Assembly (NCBI GenBank): GCA_016219925.1 | Contig: JACRJU010000013.1 | Location: forward strand, 64,980 to 102,565 | DNA length: 37,586 bases | Direction: 5' to 3' | Source: Candidatus Uhrbacteria bacterium | GTDB lineage: Bacteria; Patescibacteriota; Patescibacteriia; UBA9934; GWF2-40-263 | Shown here: positions 24,845 to 31,915 of the stretch, in pieces | Position numbering within the stretch: the stretch's first letter is position 1 | Layout of the letters: every line of letters begins with the position of its first letter | Program-made: the position numbers and the translations under genes | The notes under the pieces: generated by a model | Told to the model about the DNA's origin: nothing | Database searches by the model: none | Seen by the model: the letters and a program-made list of their open reading frames with translations, nothing else

Positions 24845-24860
24845 ATTTTTGCAGAGGTCT
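24844..24860 (+). repeat. Short dispersed sequence GATTTTTGCAGAGGTCT
   Basis: The inverse of this 17-mer (AGACCTCTGCAAAAATC) recurs with one change at 18711-18727 and, as AGATCTCTGCAAAAGTC, in both arms of the hairpin at 16298-16341. It fills most of the 25-bp gap before the HIT gene. Confidence 0.4.
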
Positions 24861-24869
24861 GCATGAATT

Positions 24870-25274
24870 ATGTCATCCATTTTTTCCAAAATTATCGCGC
24901 GAGAAATTCCTGCGCGCATTGTCTACGAAGATGATCATATGATCGCTTTTCTCGACATCAACCCCGTGAATCCCGGCCACACGCTTGTCGTTCCAAAAAA
25001 CGAACAACCTAACGTGCTGGAATCTTCTGAAGAGGATTTGGTTCAGGTTCTACGTGTGGTGCGTCTGCTCGCGCCGGCGATCGTCAAAGCGGTTGGAGCC
25101 GATGGGTTTAATACGGTCACTAATACCGGTGAGGCATCAGGCCAGAGCGTGCCTCATACCCATTTTCATATTATCCCGCGATTCCTTAATGACGGTCACA
25201 TGCCCTGGGCGCATGCATCGATGAGTGCGGAAGCTCTTGATGCGGTAGCGACGAAAATCAAGCAAGCTTTATGA
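24870..25274 (+). CDS. HIT family nucleotide hydrolase/transferase
   Basis: This 134-residue protein has the histidine triad PHTHFHIIPR (His96, His98, His100) and the N-terminal IFSKIIAREIPARIVYEDD typical of bacterial HIT (HinT-like) proteins. Family members hydrolyse nucleoside phosphoramidates or adenylylated products. The stop overlaps the following Nudix start (ATGA), forming a small nucleotide-housekeeping pair ahead of the deoxysugar genes. Confidence 0.93.
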   Translation: MSSIFSKIIAREIPARIVYEDDHMIAFLDINPVNPGHTLVVPKNEQPNVLESSEEDLVQVLRVVRLLAPAIVKAVGADGFNTVTNTGEASGQSVPHTHFHIIPRFLNDGHMPWAHASMSAEALDAVATKIKQAL

Positions 25275-25810
25275 GCTGGAAAACATTGAGCACAAAAACG
25301 ATCATTGAAAATGAGCACTTGCGATTTTTGCAAGATGCCTTTGAAACAGAGAACAGGAAGAAAGGGACGTATTGGTATCACGCCAATGCGTACGGAGACA
25401 AAGCCGTGGATGTTTTTATCCAAAAAGACGAACACACTTTTGTGATGATTCGCGAGTATCGTTATCTGTTTGATCGAATCACCATTTCAACCCCTCAAGG
25501 TTCGATCGAACAAGGGGAGAGTCCTGAAGAAGCGGCCAGACGCGAAGTGCGGGAGGAGGCGGGCTATGCGGCGGATACGTTTATCAATCTGGGATGGTTT
25601 GCGACGGCGCCGGCATTTTCTAAAGAGCAGGCGTGTATTTTTTTAGCCAGAAATATCCATCCCGTTGGTCAACAATTGGATACCATGGAAGAGATTGATG
25701 TCATAGAAATGACGGCGGAGGCCATTGATCAAGCCATTGCCGATGGAACCATTTGGGATGGACAAGCCATCGCCGGATGGGATAAGGTCAAGGCCTATTT
25801 GGCTCTATGA
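25271..25810 (+). CDS. Nudix hydrolase, ADP-sugar pyrophosphatase-like
   Basis: This 179-residue protein carries a complete Nudix box, GSIEQGESPEEAARREVREEAGYAA (about 76-100; G-x5-E-x7-REV-x-EE-x-G). The preceding VMIREYRYLFDRITISTPQG matches the ADP-ribose/NDP-sugar pyrophosphatase subgroup. Start and stop both overlap neighbours by ATGA, linking it to HIT upstream and RmlB downstream. Confidence 0.88.
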   Translation: MSWKTLSTKTIIENEHLRFLQDAFETENRKKGTYWYHANAYGDKAVDVFIQKDEHTFVMIREYRYLFDRITISTPQGSIEQGESPEEAARREVREEAGYAADTFINLGWFATAPAFSKEQACIFLARNIHPVGQQLDTMEEIDVIEMTAEAIDQAIADGTIWDGQAIAGWDKVKAYLAL

Positions 25811-26811
25811 AAATTCTTGTGACCGGCGGAGCGGGATTCATGGGCTCTACCATGATTCATTATTTGCTCAAAAATTATGATGACGTGCAGGTCATCAGTT
25901 TTGATGCGCTCACCTATGCCGGCAATCTGGAAAGTTTGTCTGATGTACAGGACGATTCGCGCTATACATTCGTGAAAGGCAATATTGCCGACCCGCAAGC
26001 GATTGAGGCAATTGTTTCAAAAGGCGTGGATCTCATCATTAACTACGCGGCCGAGACGCATGTGGACCGTTCGATTTTGGATCCGCGCGCGTTTATTGAT
26101 ACGAATATTTACGGCGTGTATACGCTTCTTGAGGCGGTAAAAAAGTTTAACGTCCCGCGCTTCATTCATATTTCGACCGATGAAGTGTATGGCGCGGTCA
26201 TGGAAGGGGAGTCAGATGAGCACAGCGCCTTTGAACCGCGCAGTCCGTACTCGGCTTCCAAAGCGGCGGCGGATCATTTGTGCCACGCGTATCATGTGAC
26301 CTTCGGGGTGCCTGTGATCATGACGCATTCGGTGAATTTTTTCGGTCCGTTTCAGTTTCCCGAAAAACTGATTCCGCTTTTTACCTGTAACCTGATGGAC
26401 GGGAAGCGTGTGCCGGTCTATGGGGACGGTATGCAGATTCGTGAATGGATTTATACGCTCGATCATTGCCGCGCGATCGATCTGATCGCCCAGAAAGGAA
26501 ATGTCGGAGAGGCCTATAACATTGGCACCGGCCACCGCGTCCCCAATCTGGAGATCACACACAAATTGCTAGAACTTCTTGGTTGCGATGAATCGCACAT
26601 TGAGTACGTGAAGGACCGAGCCGGCCATGACCGCCGTTATGCCCTGAACTCGCAGAAGCTTCGTACGGAATTGGGATGGGAGCCGGCGACTTCGTTTGAA
26701 GATGGGTTGGCAAAAACGGTTGAGTGGTATAAAACGAACCAGACCTGGTTGAACCGATGCCGGTCTGGCGCGTATCAGCAGTATTACGAACAGCAGTATC
26801 TTTTAAGATAA
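25807..26811 (+). CDS. rmlB: dTDP-glucose 4,6-dehydratase
   Basis: This 334-residue SDR has GGAGFMG (7-13), the catalytic STDEVYG with Thr124-Asp125-Glu126 that marks 4,6-dehydratases, and Tyr148-x3-Lys152 (YSASK). FPEKLIPLF is also conserved. It converts dTDP-glucose to dTDP-4-keto-6-deoxyglucose. The usual SNNYGPYQ is SVNFFGPFQ here, a mild divergence. It is coupled to the Nudix gene and followed by the reductase at 26853; RmlA lies at 29326. Confidence 0.9.
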   Translation: MKILVTGGAGFMGSTMIHYLLKNYDDVQVISFDALTYAGNLESLSDVQDDSRYTFVKGNIADPQAIEAIVSKGVDLIINYAAETHVDRSILDPRAFIDTNIYGVYTLLEAVKKFNVPRFIHISTDEVYGAVMEGESDEHSAFEPRSPYSASKAAADHLCHAYHVTFGVPVIMTHSVNFFGPFQFPEKLIPLFTCNLMDGKRVPVYGDGMQIREWIYTLDHCRAIDLIAQKGNVGEAYNIGTGHRVPNLEITHKLLELLGCDESHIEYVKDRAGHDRRYALNSQKLRTELGWEPATSFEDGLAKTVEWYKTNQTWLNRCRSGAYQQYYEQQYLLR

Positions 26812-26852
26812 CCCTCCTGACTCATTTGAACCTGTCCTCTCTCCTTTTAAGT

Positions 26853-27698
26853 ATGAAAATCCTCATTTTCGGAAACGGGTATATTGGGAATCGTTGCAAA
26901 GACGTCTGGGGCGATGAGGCGGTTGTTTCAACAGCTCACGTTCACAGCAAACATGATGCGCTTGATGAAATTCGCAAGCACCAACCAGAAGTTGTGCTCA
27001 ATGCCGCAGGCGTTAAAGGCCATCCCAATGTGGATTGGTGTGAAGATCACCAAATCGAGACCATCGCGGGCAACACGATGATGCCTATCCTACTCGCGCA
27101 AGCCTGTGCGGACGCGGGAGTGTATCTGTTGCACATGGGTTCGGGGTGTATTTTTTATGGCGACTCGCCTCATGAAGACCGCGCGTGGCGCGAGGAAGAT
27201 TTTGGAAATCCCGCTCCCGTGTATTCGCGTTGTAAATGGGCGGCTGATCTCGTTCTCTCAACGCTTCCGCATGTCGGGATCGCGCGCATCCGGATGCCCA
27301 TTGATTGGAAACCGGCGGGGGGAAATTTGATTGATAAGCTGGCCACATATCCAAAGATTATCGATGTCGAAAATTCCGTGACGATCATTGACGACATGAT
27401 TTCCGTGTTTCATCAGCTCCTTGAGAAGAAAGCGACAGGAATTTTTCATGTGACCAATCCCGGCACGATGAAGCATCGCGAGCTTATGGGACTCTATAAG
27501 GAGCTTGTGGATCCCGCGCACACCTGCGAGTGGATTTCCAATGAGGAACTCGTGACGCAAGGGCTAGCGAAAAAAGGACGATCAAATAATTTTTTGGCGA
27601 ACACCCGACTCGCACAATTTGGAATCACGATGCGACCAGTCCAAGAAGCGCTTCGCGACACAATACAAAAGTACGCGGAGGCGAAGAAAGCTTTGTAG
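26853..27698 (+). CDS. RmlD-like SDR, closest in motifs to plant NRS/ER (3,5-epimerase/4-reductase)
   Basis: This 281-residue protein starts at ATG 26853 (ILIFGNGYIGNR Rossmann motif). It has Tyr124-x3-Lys128 (YSRCK) and several segments characteristic of the NRS/ER or UER1 family: NAAGVKGHPNVDWCEDH, MGSGCIFYGD, ARIRMPI, NSVTIIDDM and FHVTNPGTMKHRELM. In plants these enzymes convert NDP-4-keto-6-deoxyglucose to NDP-rhamnose in one polypeptide. That would explain why no separate RmlC is seen beside RmlB and RmlA. A plain 4-reductase is the alternative. Confidence 0.75.
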   Translation: MKILIFGNGYIGNRCKDVWGDEAVVSTAHVHSKHDALDEIRKHQPEVVLNAAGVKGHPNVDWCEDHQIETIAGNTMMPILLAQACADAGVYLLHMGSGCIFYGDSPHEDRAWREEDFGNPAPVYSRCKWAADLVLSTLPHVGIARIRMPIDWKPAGGNLIDKLATYPKIIDVENSVTIIDDMISVFHQLLEKKATGIFHVTNPGTMKHRELMGLYKELVDPAHTCEWISNEELVTQGLAKKGRSNNFLANTRLAQFGITMRPVQEALRDTIQKYAEAKKAL

Positions 27699-27727
27699 TT
27701 GACTCATCCCCTGCCTGTGGGTAGGAT
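27699..27727 (+). promoter_or_regulatory. Promoter of the 2,3-dehydratase-like gene
   Basis: TTGACT (27699-27704), 17 bp, TAGGAT (27722-27727). It is followed by a 9-bp hairpin CTTCTTGTT/AACAAGAAG (27731-27753) at the mRNA 5' end that overlaps the Shine-Dalgarno AAGGAG (27751-27756), 5 nt before the ATG at 27762. This canonical leader differs from the short-leader genes elsewhere in the window. Confidence 0.6.
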
Positions 27728-27761
27728 GATCTTCTTGTTATAGAAACAAGAAGGAGCGAAA

Positions 27762-28499
27762 ATGACTCGGATGTTTTACGAGTTCGAGGACTTCGAGGTC
27801 TGGGCTCGTGCGCGGGCAGAGCAGCTCGCCATGAATATCGAGATCTGTGGCCTCGATCGGCTCTCGCCCGACTGGATCATGCCTGACCAGAGCGGTGTGC
27901 AGATCATGCATCGCTTTGGCTTGTTCTTTCGGGTCGGGGGCCTCCGCGTGGTTCGTTACCTGCTGGGGACATGGGGCCAGCCGATGTTTTTCCAGCCCAA
28001 CGGCCACGTCGGCCTCATTCTGGCCGAGGGTTCCACGAGCGCCGATCGGTTCCTGCTGGTGCAGATGTTTGCCGAGCCCGGCAACGTCGGCATCAATCTG
28101 GACGGCGTCAATACGCGCGTGCTGGCCGGGCCGCCCATCCAGTTCTCGCCGGGTAAACTCGAACAGCATCGCCGCGCGCTTGCTGGCGAACTCGACGACA
28201 AGGGGCAAGGCTTCAAACCAGTCCCATTCGCCGATGTGGCCATGGACCATCACAACCTGCCCGACTGGGCCCGGAGCGCTCTGTGGCAGGGAGCGGTCGA
28301 AGATGGTGGACGCTTCTTCGAGAAGGTCAACCGCTACGGCGTCATCACAGTGAAGGACCCGGACGATGTCGATGGCGAGATCCAGAGAACCGGCCAGCCC
28401 GAGAACTTCGCCTGGGTGTCCCTCATGGTTTGGCGTCAGATGCGCGACTGCGGCCTCATCAATGGGCACCTGCGCGCGATCGCCTCACTGCTCATCTGA
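27762..28499 (+). CDS. NDP-hexose 2,3-dehydratase family protein (single domain)
   Basis: This 245-residue protein matches one repeat of the TylCVI/EvaA-type NDP-hexose 2,3-dehydratase family. It has GLFFRVGGLRV (53-63), W-QPM--QP then GLILAE (71-89), LLVQMFAEPGNV (98-109), and at the end WQGAVEDGGRFFEKVNRYGV (175-194) and ENFAWVSLMVWRQM...GLINGHLRAI. Known enzymes have two such domains in about 450-480 residues, so this is half-sized and may be a dimer or a sugar-binding relative. The GC content is visibly higher than in neighbours, and it has its own promoter, SD and terminator, suggesting transfer. Its place between RmlB/reductase and RmlA fits a 2-deoxysugar branch. Confidence 0.68.
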   Translation: MTRMFYEFEDFEVWARARAEQLAMNIEICGLDRLSPDWIMPDQSGVQIMHRFGLFFRVGGLRVVRYLLGTWGQPMFFQPNGHVGLILAEGSTSADRFLLVQMFAEPGNVGINLDGVNTRVLAGPPIQFSPGKLEQHRRALAGELDDKGQGFKPVPFADVAMDHHNLPDWARSALWQGAVEDGGRFFEKVNRYGVITVKDPDDVDGEIQRTGQPENFAWVSLMVWRQMRDCGLINGHLRAIASLLI

Positions 28500-28536
28500 T
28501 TGTTCCTCATCCGAGGGCCGATCATTTCGCCTCAAC

Positions 28537-28563
28537 CGCACACGCCGTGTGCGATTTTTTATT
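28537..28563 (+). terminator. Terminator of the 2,3-dehydratase-like gene
   Basis: CGCACAC-GCC-GTGTGCG (28537-28553) followed by ATTTTTTATT, 38 nt after the stop. Confidence 0.85.
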
Positions 28564-28577
28564 AGAGAGGTCTTTAT

Positions 28578-28605
28578 AAAAAAAGAACCCGCTTGAGAAG
28601 GGTTC
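28578..28605 (-). terminator. Terminator of the leftward 190-residue gene
   Basis: On the minus strand GAACCC (28605-28600) pairs with GGGTTC (28590-28585) followed by seven T (28584-28578). The stop codon (28604-28606) overlaps the hairpin. Confidence 0.8.
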
Positions 28606-29176
28606 AGGAGAGCAGGCCGAGCTTCGCGACCGCGGCGATGGAGCGGCCGTCGGTCGACTGCGCGACGAACTCGCGGGGCATCATGCCCTCTTCGTCCGGG
28701 AAGTCCACGTCGTTGCGGAAGACCGCCATGGTGCCGACGATCCGCTGGGGGTTGGCCTCGACGATGCCATCGGGCGCGCCCCCCGAGGCTTCCAGCTCAC
28801 CCTTGGAAAGCGAGCTGGGTTTGAGTTCCATGACAGGCCCGTTGAGCCCCTTGGCCGTGCGTACGCGCACGAATCCTCGCGGGTTCACGTCGACCACGAT
28901 GTGCCCGACGATGTGTGGACCTTCGGCGGGTGACGCGGTGTTGGGCTCCTCGATGACGGCGCCCAGATTCCAGCCGCCGGGATGGGCCACGACGCCGAGC
29001 GCATGGAACTTGCCGTCGCCACGCCGGATTTGCCCGGTCGCGAGGTCGAACACCCAGAGCTCGGCTTCCCTGCCGGCCGCCACCTTGGCGTCGACGAAGT
29101 CGGCGGGTTCGAGGAAGATGACGGCGCGATCACCCAGGCGATCCCGGGCGTCTTGAAGAGAAAGAGAAGGGGGCAT
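28604..29176 (-). CDS. GC-rich hypothetical protein, possibly a diverged 2,3-dehydratase-fold protein
   Basis: This 190-residue protein is accepted over antisense frames because it has a Shine-Dalgarno GGAGG just upstream of the ATG, a promoter (29225-29253) and its own terminator. Residues about 40-70 (ELWVFDLATGQIRRGDGKFHALGVVAHPGGW) follow the W--D--TG-I----GKF---G pattern at the start of NDP-hexose 2,3-dehydratase domains, and length and order of strands agree loosely. The later EPGNV and QG...FF motifs are missing, so it would lack activity. The gene is convergent with, and similar in composition to, the 27762 gene, as if both arrived together. The homology is tentative. Confidence 0.55.
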   Translation of the reverse strand: MPPSLSLQDARDRLGDRAVIFLEPADFVDAKVAAGREAELWVFDLATGQIRRGDGKFHALGVVAHPGGWNLGAVIEEPNTASPAEGPHIVGHIVVDVNPRGFVRVRTAKGLNGPVMELKPSSLSKGELEASGGAPDGIVEANPQRIVGTMAVFRNDVDFPDEEGMMPREFVAQSTDGRSIAAVAKLGLLS

Positions 29177-29224
29177 GGATCCTCCGAGTAGGGAAGTTGG
29201 CGGTCATCATGATCCGCGCACGAA

Positions 29225-29253
29225 GATATATCAGAGAAAAGAGATTCGGTCAA
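29225..29253 (-). promoter_or_regulatory. Leftward promoter of the 190-residue gene
   Basis: Minus strand: TTGACC (29253-29248), 17 bp, TATATC (29230-29225), giving a leader of about 40 nt that includes GGAGG. Confidence 0.6.
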
Positions 29254-29254
29254 T

Positions 29255-29283
29255 TTGACGCCGTCGGGGCTCTTTGCTACGTT
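29255..29283 (+). promoter_or_regulatory. Rightward promoter of the RmlA-like gene
   Basis: TTGACG (29255-29260), 17 bp, TACGTT (29278-29283). Its -35 box abuts that of the leftward promoter, forming the palindrome GTCAA-T-TTGAC at 29249-29259. Confidence 0.45.
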
Positions 29284-29325
29284 GCTCTCGATTGCCTTGA
29301 TGGGGTCACTCGACCGTTTCATTCT

Positions 29326-30408
29326 ATGAAAGCCCTCATTGCCGCTGGCGGGCATTCGACCCGTCTGCGCCCTATCACGTGGACCCGCAACAAGCATCTG
29401 ATTCCGCTTGCCAATCAGCCAATGCTTTTGTTTCCGATCCGAAAAATTATCGACGCCGGCATCACGGATATCATCATCAACGTCAACCCCGGCGAAGTCC
29501 AACTCATGGCCGACGCCCTTGGAGACGGAAGCGCGTATGGCGCGCATTTCAAATATGTCGAACAGCGCGGAGGAGCCAAGGGGCTTGCTCACGTCGTTGC
29601 AAACGCGGAAGAGCATTTACGCGGGGAACGCTTCCTGTTTTTTCTTGGCGACAACATCATTTTGGGAAGCATTAAAAAATTCGTTGATCGATTTCAAAAC
29701 GAACAGCTCGATTGTATGATCGCGCTTTCGCGCGTGAAAGATCCCCAACGGTTCGGCGTGCCAGAGTTTGATGAACACGGACGGCTCGTGCGTACGATTG
29801 AAAAACCGGCCCAGCCCCCCTCACCGTTTGCCGTGACCGGCATCTATCTGTTCGACGACCAGTTTTTTAGCGCGTTCAAAACCATCGAACCGTCCGCCCG
29901 AGGAGAATACGAAATCACAGATGTCATCAGTTGGTATATTCAAAATGGCAAAACCGGCCATGAAGAAATTACCGGGTGGTGGAAAGATACCGGCACGCCC
30001 GATGCTCTCATCGAGGGTAATGCGCTTATCATGGACGATTTACCGCGCGAGTATTTTTGTATCGAGTGCGATGTGCCAGAAGCGGCTCAAATTCAGGGGC
30101 AAGTGAGCATCGGCAAGGGGACGCGCGTGAGTCCGGATTGTTTGATTCGCGGTCCGGTCGTGATTGGAGAAAATTGTGAGATCACTTCTTCTTATATCGG
30201 GCCGTACACGGCCATCGGAAACAAGGTTAAAGTAAAACAAACCGAGGTTGAGCATTCAATCATTTTTGATGGAGCGATTATTGATACGACTCGGCGCATT
30301 GTAAATTCGCTTATCGGACTCAATGCCACACTCGTTGATTATAAACGCACCCATCCAAAAACCGGCCATCGGTTAGTGGTCGGTGATAACAGCTTTGTGG
30401 AACTTTAA
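29326..30408 (+). CDS. Glucose-1-phosphate thymidylyltransferase, long form with left-handed beta-helix
   Basis: This 360-residue nucleotidyltransferase starts at ATG 29326. The N-terminal Rossmann-like domain has the pyrophosphorylase signature, here AAGGHSTRLRP instead of GGxGTRLRP, then NKHLIPLANQPML, FLGDNI (metal-binding Asp) and WWKDTGTPDALIEGN. From about 250, hexapeptide repeats (IGKGTRVSPDCLIRGPVVIGENCEI) make a left-handed beta-helix, as in the long RmlA/StrD/archaeal-type enzymes. It should activate glucose-1-phosphate for RmlB. The Gly-to-Ser change in the signature is worth noting but is conservative. Upstream in-frame codons to 29197 cross the divergent promoters and were excluded. 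Confidence 0.85.
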   Translation: MKALIAAGGHSTRLRPITWTRNKHLIPLANQPMLLFPIRKIIDAGITDIIINVNPGEVQLMADALGDGSAYGAHFKYVEQRGGAKGLAHVVANAEEHLRGERFLFFLGDNIILGSIKKFVDRFQNEQLDCMIALSRVKDPQRFGVPEFDEHGRLVRTIEKPAQPPSPFAVTGIYLFDDQFFSAFKTIEPSARGEYEITDVISWYIQNGKTGHEEITGWWKDTGTPDALIEGNALIMDDLPREYFCIECDVPEAAQIQGQVSIGKGTRVSPDCLIRGPVVIGENCEITSSYIGPYTAIGNKVKVKQTEVEHSIIFDGAIIDTTRRIVNSLIGLNATLVDYKRTHPKTGHRLVVGDNSFVEL

Positions 30409-30433
30409 GTAGTCAATTCACCAATCATCTTTT

Positions 30434-30518
30434 AGACCTCATAAATATTTTGTCGGAGGGAACAGCGGCGATGAGTCCGCTGGCCCGGAGACAAGGTATT
30501 TATGAGGTCTTTTCTTTA
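30434..30518 (+). ncRNA. Structured RNA element with conserved 35-nt apical domain, copy 2 (also terminator-like)
   Basis: A 21-bp helix (30434-30454 with 30490-30510, including two G-U pairs) is capped by a 35-nt apical domain at 30455-30489: 3x3 purine loop GGA/GGA, stem GGG/CCC, AA/G loop, stem CAGCGG/CCGCTG, loop CGATGAGT. TTTTCTTT follows. It lies 25 bp after the RmlA-like stop and 11 bp before the end of the convergent PEGA gene. The apical domain is 30/35 identical to copy 1, whereas the basal helices share no sequence. Confidence 0.72.
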
Positions 30519-30528
30519 CGTCATCCAG

Positions 30529-31836
30529 TTACCGTTGCAGACGTTTTCTGAATCCGCCCCCCTCTTTCGTTATTCCTGCGATCCACGCTCCGTCTTCTTC
30601 AAACCAATAATCCGCGACTCTCAACCCTTCCACAAGAGTTGTTTTATTAATCTCCCCGCGCCGGTCGAGTTCTTGGGCGTACACATTTCCGCCCGTTTCA
30701 AATACAACGACTTTGCCTTGTGCGTACCAATGCAGATCATGAATGGGTTGGCTGAGTCGCGTCACCGTGACACGATTGTGAGTGGAAGGGTCATAGCGCT
30801 CGATCGCAAAACCATCGGTAAACAGAAGTCCATGAGTAGATTCATCAAACGTCCACTCGGTCGCGTCACTGTTCAGGAGGATCGGTTCGGTTTTTTCGCG
30901 AGGGTCAATCAAAATCACACGGCCACGCAACGTGTCTTCGACTAAAAGATAGGGGTCGGGTGCAGGGACAAAACGATATGAACCGATTGGGAGATAAGCC
31001 AGAATACTCGCGATGCCGTCCGGATTCATCGTGGAAAGGATACTACGGTCAGCGGTGTTTTGGATGAGCAGACGGTCATTTCCATTGGAGGCGATAGCCA
31101 TTGCCGAGAAGGGAAGAGGGGTTGTGGCCCCCGTGAGGAAATCCACTTCGCTCACCTTTTTGTCATCCAAAAGATACCCTCGTTCGTTTGCCCGCGCATC
31201 AAACACCATCGTCGTTCCGTTGTTCAAAGTTCGGATGATCTTGCGTGTTTGGATATCGACGATGGAATCAGCCACAAAGAGATAGCGCCCATCCTGGGAC
31301 CAGAGTCCTTTTTTCAACCGGCTTGGATCCGTTGTTGAAATGAGAGCGATACGTGCAAGATCGTTATCTATTTTTTTTCCCCAGATTTCATAGCCGCCTG
31401 TAATTTTTTTAAAAAAAGCAACCGTCCCCGTTTGACCATGCACGAGAGATTGTTCAAAATCTTTGGGTGCAGGCTGACTCGTAGGAGGTTCTGTCAAAAA
31501 TAAAACGATGTTGGAGGCAAAGATGCTTTGGCGACTCACGACATCAAGTGTTTTTTGCCAAGAGGAGTAGTCGGGTTTTTCCACGCGGATGAGATGTGCA
31601 CCCGGCCACACATCATCAATGACCGCGGGAGTGTGCTCTTTGCGCTCTTGTCCATCAATCCATACGGTTGCTCCTTTCGGTAGTGAACTCACGCTCACAA
31701 TGCCGGTCTGGACGATTTTTCCAGAACCAGGGTGGTAGCGATATCCCGCGGTATACAAAACAACCAAAGGAGCACTTATCAAAAAAGCCAACACGAAGGT
31801 GAAAAAAAGAATAGGCCTCCAAAAGCGGGACAACAT
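30529..31836 (-). CDS. PEGA-domain membrane-anchored beta-propeller-like protein
   Basis: This 435-residue protein starts at ATG 31836 with one N-terminal transmembrane helix (about 8-28). A PEGA domain follows at about 45-110 (SVSSLPKGATVWIDGQERKEHTPAVIDDVWPGAHLIRVEKPDY), then a region with WD40/TolB-like repeats (WSQDGRYLFVAD, LIQNTADRSIL, WTFDESTHGLLFTDG). Topology puts the propeller outside the cell. Function is unknown; PEGA proteins are often surface-layer associated. Upstream in-frame codons to 32082 were rejected because they lie inside the divergent S41 gene and read as basic low-complexity sequence. Confidence 0.78.
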   Translation of the reverse strand: MLSRFWRPILFFTFVLAFLISAPLVVLYTAGYRYHPGSGKIVQTGIVSVSSLPKGATVWIDGQERKEHTPAVIDDVWPGAHLIRVEKPDYSSWQKTLDVVSRQSIFASNIVLFLTEPPTSQPAPKDFEQSLVHGQTGTVAFFKKITGGYEIWGKKIDNDLARIALISTTDPSRLKKGLWSQDGRYLFVADSIVDIQTRKIIRTLNNGTTMVFDARANERGYLLDDKKVSEVDFLTGATTPLPFSAMAIASNGNDRLLIQNTADRSILSTMNPDGIASILAYLPIGSYRFVPAPDPYLLVEDTLRGRVILIDPREKTEPILLNSDATEWTFDESTHGLLFTDGFAIERYDPSTHNRVTVTRLSQPIHDLHWYAQGKVVVFETGGNVYAQELDRRGEINKTTLVEGLRVADYWFEEDGAWIAGITKEGGGFRKRLQR

Positions 31837-31847
31837 AGGTATCAACG

Positions 31848-31876
31848 ATTTTACGGTAAAAGAGTCCGCCCAACAA
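31848..31876 (-). promoter_or_regulatory. Promoter of the PEGA-domain gene
   Basis: Minus strand: TTGTTG (31876-31871), 17 bp, TAAAAT (31853-31848), ending 11 nt before the ATG at 31836. Confidence 0.45.
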
Positions 31877-31879
31877 GCT

Positions 31880-31908
31880 TTGACGCTCGGTGTGCACAGG
31901 AGTATTCT
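31880..31908 (+). promoter_or_regulatory. Promoter of the S41 protease gene (leaderless)
   Basis: TTGACG (31880-31885), 17 bp, TATTCT (31903-31908), ending 7 nt before ATG 31916. The transcription start should fall on the start codon. Confidence 0.6.
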
Positions 31909-31915
31909 ATGGGTC

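Noticed and set aside
27738-28469. Reverse-strand frame of 243 residues opposite the 2,3-dehydratase-like gene
   Set aside because: GC-rich shadow; the forward frame has a promoter, Shine-Dalgarno, terminator and clear family motifs.
28593-29156. Forward-strand frame of 187 residues
   Set aside because: Ser/Pro/Arg-rich shadow of the leftward 190-residue gene, which has the expression signals.
29197-29325. N-terminal extension of the RmlA-like protein by 43 codons
   Set aside because: It crosses both divergent promoters and precedes the conserved KALIAAGG start strand.
30455-30489. Hammerhead ribozyme (CGATGAGTCC resembles CUGAUGAGUCC)
   Set aside because: The segment is a hairpin loop and stem; CUGANGA and GAAA core strands are absent, and copy 1 has CGACAAGT instead.
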